Of a stretch of 19,525 bases of DNA, positions 16,046-19,525 are shown one piece after another. How positions within the stretch are numbered: the stretch's first letter is position 1; every line of letters begins with the position of its first letter. Position numbers and translations under genes: made by a program. Source of the stretch: Dehalococcoidia bacterium (lineage in GTDB: Bacteria; Chloroflexota; Dehalococcoidia; SZUA-161); the NCBI GenBank assembly GCA_014859215.1, contig JACUUS010000021.1, positions 1 to 19,525 of the forward strand. The letters run 5' to 3'. The notes under the pieces were generated by a model. It searched no databases and had not been told where the DNA came from. It saw only the letters and a list, made by a program, of their open reading frames with translations.

Positions 16046-16069
16046 AATGAGCATATGTCCATAATGAGC
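16046..16069 (+). promoter_or_regulatory. Possible operator: repeated AATGAGC half-sites around a CATATG core
   Basis: AATGAGC occurs at 16046-16052 and again at 16063-16069, with CATATG (16052-16057) in between, right where transcription should start and just before a gene for a predicted DNA-binding protein. That position would suit autoregulation by the DUF134 protein. No binding site is proven. Confidence 0.3.
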
Positions 16070-16074
16070 CTGAA

Positions 16075-16545
16075 ATGACGAGACCCACAAAGTGGCGCAA
16101 AGTAGGCTTTGTGCCCGAAATCACCTATTTCAAACCCGCAGGCATCCCGCTACGCTTCCTGGAAGAGGTGCGTCTTACCGTGGAAGAAGCAGAAGCGATC
16201 CGCCTCAAGGACCTGGAGGACCTCGAGCAGGAAGACTGCGCCCGCAGAATGGGTGTGTCGCGCTCCACCTTTCACCGCGTACTCGAATCGGCCCGAAAAA
16301 AGCTGGCGGACGCACTCCTCAAGGGCAAAGCGATCCGTATCGAAGGCGGGAATTTCCAGATAGCCACGCACCGCTTCAGATGCGCAAGCCAGGGCCATGA
16401 GTGGGATGTGCCCTCTGAATGCGACCAGGCTTTACCCGAATCCTGTCCTACATGCAGGAGCACGGAGGTCCACCCGGTACCCGTATGCTCCCCGGTGGAA
16501 CACGGCGGGCACAGGGGAGGCAGGGGGTGCCGGAGCACGCAATGA
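16075..16545 (+). CDS. DUF134-family helix-turn-helix protein with C-terminal Cys-rich tail
   Basis: This 156-residue protein has the DUF134 N-terminus (KVGFVPEITYFKPAGIP), then a sigma-factor-like helix-turn-helix (about residues 55-85, QEDCARRMGVSRSTFHRVLE). The C-terminal region carries a likely zinc or Fe-S site: C102 (FRCASQGHEW), a following Cys, and CPTC, with a final His/Gly/Cys-rich tail. DUF134 proteins are predicted DNA-binding regulators, often beside Mrp and dinitrogenase-cofactor-like genes. The start at 16075 matches the family, although no clear ribosome site precedes it (the leader would be about 28 bases). It overlaps the next gene by the 4-base ATGA. It may sense metal or Fe-S status and control this operon; that is inference from family and neighbours. 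Confidence 0.88.
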   Translation: MTRPTKWRKVGFVPEITYFKPAGIPLRFLEEVRLTVEEAEAIRLKDLEDLEQEDCARRMGVSRSTFHRVLESARKKLADALLKGKAIRIEGGNFQIATHRFRCASQGHEWDVPSECDQALPESCPTCRSTEVHPVPVCSPVEHGGHRGGRGCRSTQ

Positions 16546-17264
16546 GGATTATTGATGCGCTGCTGTCAAGCCTGGAGGGCGACGCCGCTGTGGAAGATGT
16601 GCGCCTTAGCCCTTTCTGGACGGCTGTAGTATCGCGCGGATGCGGGTTGGCAGCCAATTTCACCGCGCCAGGACATCACCATGACGGCGCTCCTGTCAAG
16701 GACGCCGGCACGCTCGCCGGCAAGCAGGCGCTGGAGCTGGCGCGCCTGGCAGGTTCGAGCAGCGTCCTGGAGTCGTCCATCGGCATGGCGGCTGTAAACT
16801 CCCTTCTCCAGGTGAACACGGAGCGGTGCGAGATACTTAACGCCGGCGATCTGATCGAGGAGAAAGGGAAGGGTAAGAGGGTGGCCGTCGTGGGCCATTT
16901 CCCCTTCGTGGAAAAGCTCCGCCGGTCGGCAAGAGAGCTGTGGGTTATCGAAATGCTGCCGCGCCGGGGGCACCATGCCGCTAACGAAGCGACGGAGATT
17001 ATCCCGCGGGCGGAAGTAGTGGCCATTACAGGCAGCGCCTTTGTCAACGGCACGATCGAAGGCTTGCTGGCCCTTCGCAGTCCCGGAGCATTCGTGGTGG
17101 TCCTCGGGCCGACCACGCCGCTTTCTTCAGTGCTATTCGACTACGGTGTAGACGTCGTATCCGGGACCAGGGTGGTTGACAGGGATACGGTCCTGCGTTA
17201 TGTGAGCCAAGGGGCCACTTTCAGGCAAATAAGAGGCGTCAGCCTTCTCACGATGAGGAAATGA
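16542..17264 (+). CDS. DUF4213/DUF364 putative metal-chelation protein
   Basis: A 240-residue protein with the two-part layout of the DUF4213 (N-terminal, about 1-85) and DUF364 (C-terminal, about 95-235) families. The latter has a Rossmann-like core (RVAVVGHFPFVEKL) and the segments VVAITGSAFVNGTIEGLL and VVVLGPTTPLSSVLFDYGVDVVSGTRV. The family is described as a putative heavy-metal chelation domain; no reaction is established. A His cluster (GHHHDG, near residue 45) could bind metal. The frame is open upstream to 16419, but ATG 16542 is chosen because it overlaps the DUF134 stop as ATGA, has CGGAG six bases upstream, and begins with the family-typical MRIIDALL. A role in handling a metal for the downstream Fe-S genes is inferred. 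Confidence 0.85.
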   Translation: MRIIDALLSSLEGDAAVEDVRLSPFWTAVVSRGCGLAANFTAPGHHHDGAPVKDAGTLAGKQALELARLAGSSSVLESSIGMAAVNSLLQVNTERCEILNAGDLIEEKGKGKRVAVVGHFPFVEKLRRSARELWVIEMLPRRGHHAANEATEIIPRAEVVAITGSAFVNGTIEGLLALRSPGAFVVVLGPTTPLSSVLFDYGVDVVSGTRVVDRDTVLRYVSQGATFRQIRGVSLLTMRK

Positions 17265-17295
17265 GACCAAGCAGACTATATTCAGGAGGTTGAGA

Positions 17296-17580
17296 ATGCC
17301 CTATGGTTTCGGTTACGGTCGAGGTTTGAGATTTAGAGGAACATCGCCTGCCTGGCCTTATGTAGGCAGGGGACGGGGAGGCCTTCCCCGCTGCTGGAGT
17401 TACCGGGCGGAACTCAGGGGACAGTCTCTTGCGGAACGAAATCCCGCCTTTAAAGAGGCGTTTAACGCACCGAGGATGGACCGCATTCGGGAGCTTGATT
17501 TTCTTAAAGAAGAGGCCCGGGCGCTTCAGGCGAAGCTCGAGGAGGTCAGCGCGAGAATAAAGGAGCTGGAAAGCCGGTAG
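17296..17580 (+). CDS. DUF5320-like small Gly/Arg-rich protein with C-terminal coiled coil
   Basis: This 94-residue protein has a Gly/Arg/Tyr-rich N-terminus (MPYGFGYGRGLRFRG…GRGRGG) and a charged, heptad-like C-terminal helix (LDFLKEEARALQAKLEEVSARIKELE, about residues 64-93). That arrangement is typical of the DUF5320 family, often found next to Mrp and dinitrogenase-cofactor-like genes in anaerobes. ATG 17296 is preferred over the in-frame TTG at 17290, because the ribosome site AGGAGGT (17284-17290) overlaps the TTG. It has one Cys only, so it is unlikely to hold an Fe-S cluster alone. The function is unknown; an accessory role in cofactor assembly is guessed from position. Confidence 0.8.
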   Translation: MPYGFGYGRGLRFRGTSPAWPYVGRGRGGLPRCWSYRAELRGQSLAERNPAFKEAFNAPRMDRIRELDFLKEEARALQAKLEEVSARIKELESR

Positions 17581-17652
17581 GGCTCACCCGCACCGGACTG
17601 CGAGAGAGCGCCTTCCCGGCAGCTAGAAGAACAATTACATGGAGGATTTCAA

Positions 17653-18657
17653 GTGGCAACTCATGATCAGATAAGGGAAAAGCTGGATGATGTTCTCGTC
17701 CCGGGTTCAATGCGAAGCATCACAAAGCTCAACCTGGTCAGAGATATAGAAATATCGAACGGGAAGGCGAGTATCACCCTGGTGTCAGCCGCTCTGAACG
17801 AAGAAGCCCAGGAATGGCTCAAAGTCAAGGTAGGCGACGCGTCCAGACAGGTCTCGGGAGTAGAAGAGGCCGATGTGAGCTTCGTGGAAGGAAAACCCGG
17901 CGACCTCAACAGGATAGGGCGGGTGGTCGCCGTCATGAGCGGCAAGGGCGGAGTGGGCAAATCGCTGGTCACCGGTTTCGTCGCCCTGTCACTCGCACGC
18001 CGCGGCTACGAGGTCGGAATACTGGACGGGGACATCACCGGTCCCAGCATACCCAGGATGTTCGGGATAAAGGGCAGGCCCTCGGGCAGTGATACGGGAA
18101 TTCTCCCTCCCATCTCGAAGCTGGGCATAGAGATAATGTCGATCAACCTTCTTTTGCCCAACGAGGACGACGCCGTAATCTGGCGGGGCCCCCTTATCGG
18201 GAAGGTGATAACGCAGTTCTGGGAGGATGTCCTCTGGGGCAGCCTGGACTACCTCCTGGTAGATTTGCCGCCGGGCACCGCCGACGCCCCGCTTACTGTG
18301 ATGCAGACCCTCCCACTGTCCGGCGTGGTCATCGTATTCACCCCGCAGGACCTTGCCGCCATGGTGGTGAGAAAGGCCATGCAGATGGCGGAGAGGATGA
18401 ATACGCGCATTATCGGCGTGGTGGAGAACATGAGCTATTTCGTCACCCCGGACAGCGCTAAGAAGATCGAAATTTTCGGCAAGAGCAAGGCGCAGGACAT
18501 GGCGCGAGCAGCCGCGGCCCCCGTTCTGGGGCAGCTGCCGATCGACCCCGAGGTCGCCGCGCTCTGCGATGAAGGCCATATAGAGCGCTACAGCTCGGAA
18601 GCACTGGACAACCTGGCGGAAGCCTTCCTCAGAGCCATGCCGCCGCAGGGAAAGTAG
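17653..18657 (+). CDS. mrp: Mrp/NBP35-type P-loop ATPase with N-terminal DUF59 (MIP18) domain, Fe-S carrier lacking CxxC
   Basis: A 334-residue protein. Residues 5-75 form a DUF59/MIP18 domain. The rest is an Mrp/ApbC P-loop NTPase with the deviant Walker A GKGGVGKS (97-104), switch DGDITGPSIP (125-134), and DLPPGTADAPL (204-214). Family members bind a [4Fe-4S] cluster at a dimer interface through a CxxC and deliver it to apoproteins. In this protein the aligned segment after ENMSYF reads VTPDSAKK: both Cys positions are Thr265 and Ser268. The start is GTG 17653, with GGAGGA at 17641-17646. The DUF5320 gene lies 72 bp upstream, and the scaffold gene starts 12 bp after the stop, so transfer of clusters or of a metal precursor between the two is likely in context. 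Confidence 0.92.
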   Translation: MATHDQIREKLDDVLVPGSMRSITKLNLVRDIEISNGKASITLVSAALNEEAQEWLKVKVGDASRQVSGVEEADVSFVEGKPGDLNRIGRVVAVMSGKGGVGKSLVTGFVALSLARRGYEVGILDGDITGPSIPRMFGIKGRPSGSDTGILPPISKLGIEIMSINLLLPNEDDAVIWRGPLIGKVITQFWEDVLWGSLDYLLVDLPPGTADAPLTVMQTLPLSGVVIVFTPQDLAAMVVRKAMQMAERMNTRIIGVVENMSYFVTPDSAKKIEIFGKSKAQDMARAAAAPVLGQLPIDPEVAALCDEGHIERYSSEALDNLAEAFLRAMPPQGK

Positions 18658-18669
18658 AGGAGGCGGCAT

Positions 18670-19101
18670 ATGTCCCACCATGAAGCGCACAAGCATTCCG
18701 GGAACCACGAGTTCACCCGGATAGTGCTGGACCACGCGCGCCATCCCAGAAACGTGGGCGAGATACGGAACCCGGATGGCTTCGGGAGCATGACCAGGGA
18801 GTGCGGCGATACGCTCCAGATATGGCTCCGCGTGAGGAACGGCAAGATCGAGGCGGCCAGGTTCCTCACCAACGGCTGCGGGACCGTGATCGCGGCCGGC
18901 AGCATGGTAACCGAGTTGGCGACGGGGGAAAACGTGGTCGACGCGGCGAAAATCAGGGAGGAGCACATAATCGAGGCCTTCGGAGGTCTTCCCGAGGAAA
19001 GCGCGCACTGCGCAACCCTGGCCGCGAACACGCTCAACCAGGCGATCAGGGACTACCTCGCTTACAAGAACGACCCCTGGAAGCGGACCTACAGGAAATA
19101 A
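18670..19101 (+). CDS. IscU/NifU N-terminal-type Fe-S cluster scaffold
   Basis: A 143-residue protein of the NifU-N/IscU family. The three scaffold cysteines are present: C45 in ECGDT with the cluster-destabilising D47, C70 in NGCGT, and C114 in AHCATLAAN preceded by H113. These ligate a transient [2Fe-2S] or [4Fe-4S] cluster and accept sulfur from a cysteine desulfurase. No desulfurase gene is in the window. A His-rich N-terminal extension (HHEAHKH) may add a metal site. ATG 18670 has AGGAGGCGG immediately upstream. The gene is 12 bp from the Mrp gene. It resembles scaffolds found with Mrp-type carriers in anaerobes, as distinct from the classical isc operon. Confidence 0.92.
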   Translation: MSHHEAHKHSGNHEFTRIVLDHARHPRNVGEIRNPDGFGSMTRECGDTLQIWLRVRNGKIEAARFLTNGCGTVIAAGSMVTELATGENVVDAAKIREEHIIEAFGGLPEESAHCATLAANTLNQAIRDYLAYKNDPWKRTYRK

Positions 19102-19125
19102 GCCTCAGACTCGGCAGGGGGCAAC

Positions 19126-19398
19126 TTGGCGGGTGAGACCGAGCTCGTACCCACACTTGAAAGGTGCATCGAAACCGCCGCCAGGCAGGAGTTCGCCCGG
19201 CTGGCCGGCGAATTCATGGAAGGCAGCCCGGAAACCGAAATCCTGGAAAAGATAGACCTGCTGCGCCTTTTCCTCGAGACAGCGGACTTCCGCTCCCTTC
19301 GTCACATCAGCGAACAGCACCTTCTCCAGGGAAAGCGCGTCAGATTTGTACTGCGCCTCAAAGAGGGTGCAGTAGAGTGGGAAATGCAGCTTGAGTGA
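19126..19398 (+). CDS. Hypothetical 90-residue protein following the Fe-S scaffold
   Basis: I do not recognise this protein. It starts at TTG 19126 after AGGGGG (19116-19121), 24 bp downstream of the scaffold gene, so it is probably the last gene of the operon. The N-terminal two thirds are predicted helical, acidic and leucine-rich (…EFARLAGEFMEG…ILEKIDLLRLFL), and the end looks like two beta strands (KRVRFVLRLKEGAVEWEMQLE). It has one cysteine (in LERCIE), no membrane segment and no obvious metal motif. The TTG start is the weakest part of the call. A small partner or regulator for the scaffold or carrier is possible. Confidence 0.6.
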   Translation: MAGETELVPTLERCIETAARQEFARLAGEFMEGSPETEILEKIDLLRLFLETADFRSLRHISEQHLLQGKRVRFVLRLKEGAVEWEMQLE

Positions 19399-19413
19399 GA
19401 TGAAGAAGGTTTT

Positions 19414-19487
19414 CATGTGTTTGCGACCCTCTTTCATGTCTTTGCGACGGTTCTTATGTCTTTGCGACGGTTCTTGTGTCTTTGCGA
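19414..19487. repeat. Four short tandem repeats (20-21 bp) ending at a hairpin element
   Basis: The core TGTCTTTGCGA (first copy TGTGTTTGCGA) recurs with a period of 20-21 bp, beginning near 19414, 19435, 19455 and 19475. The last copy runs straight into GCCCCGA (19488-19494)/TCGGGGC (19500-19506), a 7-bp stem with a 5-base loop, followed by GAAGCAATCTCC. The TTGCGAG…GAAGCAATCTC pattern resembles a dispersed repeat common in several bacterial phyla. The element runs to the edge of the window. Confidence 0.65.
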
Positions 19488-19525
19488 GCCCCGACCCAAT
19501 CGGGGCGAAGCAATCTCCACATACG

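Noticed and set aside
16419..16541. 41-codon N-terminal extension of the DUF364 protein
   Set aside because: It overlaps the DUF134 reading frame; the ATGA overlap start at 16542 gives the family-typical N-terminus.
19414..19487. CRISPR array at the right end
   Set aside because: The period is only 20-21 bp with almost no spacer between copies, and no cas gene is near; these are simple tandem repeats.

Overview
The window looks like a GC-rich chromosome segment from an anaerobic bacterium that runs folate-based one-carbon (Wood-Ljungdahl type) metabolism. Evidence for this is a metV-metF pair in one operon with flavin/iron-sulfur electron-transfer subunits, plus a separate iron-sulfur/metallocluster assembly locus. 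The Pro-Thr linker surface protein and the types of dispersed repeat resemble what is common in Chloroflexota, with deep Actinobacteriota or Firmicutes-like acetogens as alternatives. This placement is an inference; no rRNA or other marker gene is present.

Region 1 (2-7522, + strand) is a tight operon of five genes: a 5'-truncated FdhA/NuoG-like molybdopterin-family subunit, a NuoE-like [2Fe-2S] subunit, a 1041-residue fusion of NuoF with a GltD/NfnB-like NADPH:ferredoxin-type flavoprotein, MetV, and MetF. The layout suggests that methylene-tetrahydrofolate reductase is wired to a module with two nucleotide sites (NAD(H) and probably NADP(H)). The FdhA-like subunit carries Tyr where active formate dehydrogenases have the Mo/W-ligating Cys or Sec, so it is probably an electron-transfer or structural subunit and not a formate dehydrogenase. 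This operon is the best candidate for an undescribed system here.

Region 2 (7575-9614, - strand) encodes a secreted, C-terminally membrane-anchored surface protein with a long Pro/Thr linker containing a 31-residue repeat. It converges on metF. A 436-bp divergent intergenic region separates it from the next gene.

Region 3 (10051-15874, + strand) holds two tandem paralogous Lon-type proteases (COG1067/LonB-like), both with intact Walker A and Ser-Lys dyads. The roughly 920 bp between them is noncoding and packed with repeats: three copies of a 132-bp unit containing inverted arms, then a palindromic dispersed element and a decayed partial copy.

Region 4 (16011-19398, + strand) begins with a good promoter. 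It encodes a DUF134 HTH regulator, a DUF4213/DUF364 protein, a DUF5320 small protein, an Mrp/NBP35-type P-loop carrier with an N-terminal DUF59/MIP18 domain but no CxxC, an IscU/NifU-N scaffold and a 90-residue protein of unknown function. Together these look like an iron-sulfur or metal-cofactor assembly operon that could supply the Fe-S-rich enzymes of region 1. The window ends in short tandem repeats and the start of a hairpin element.
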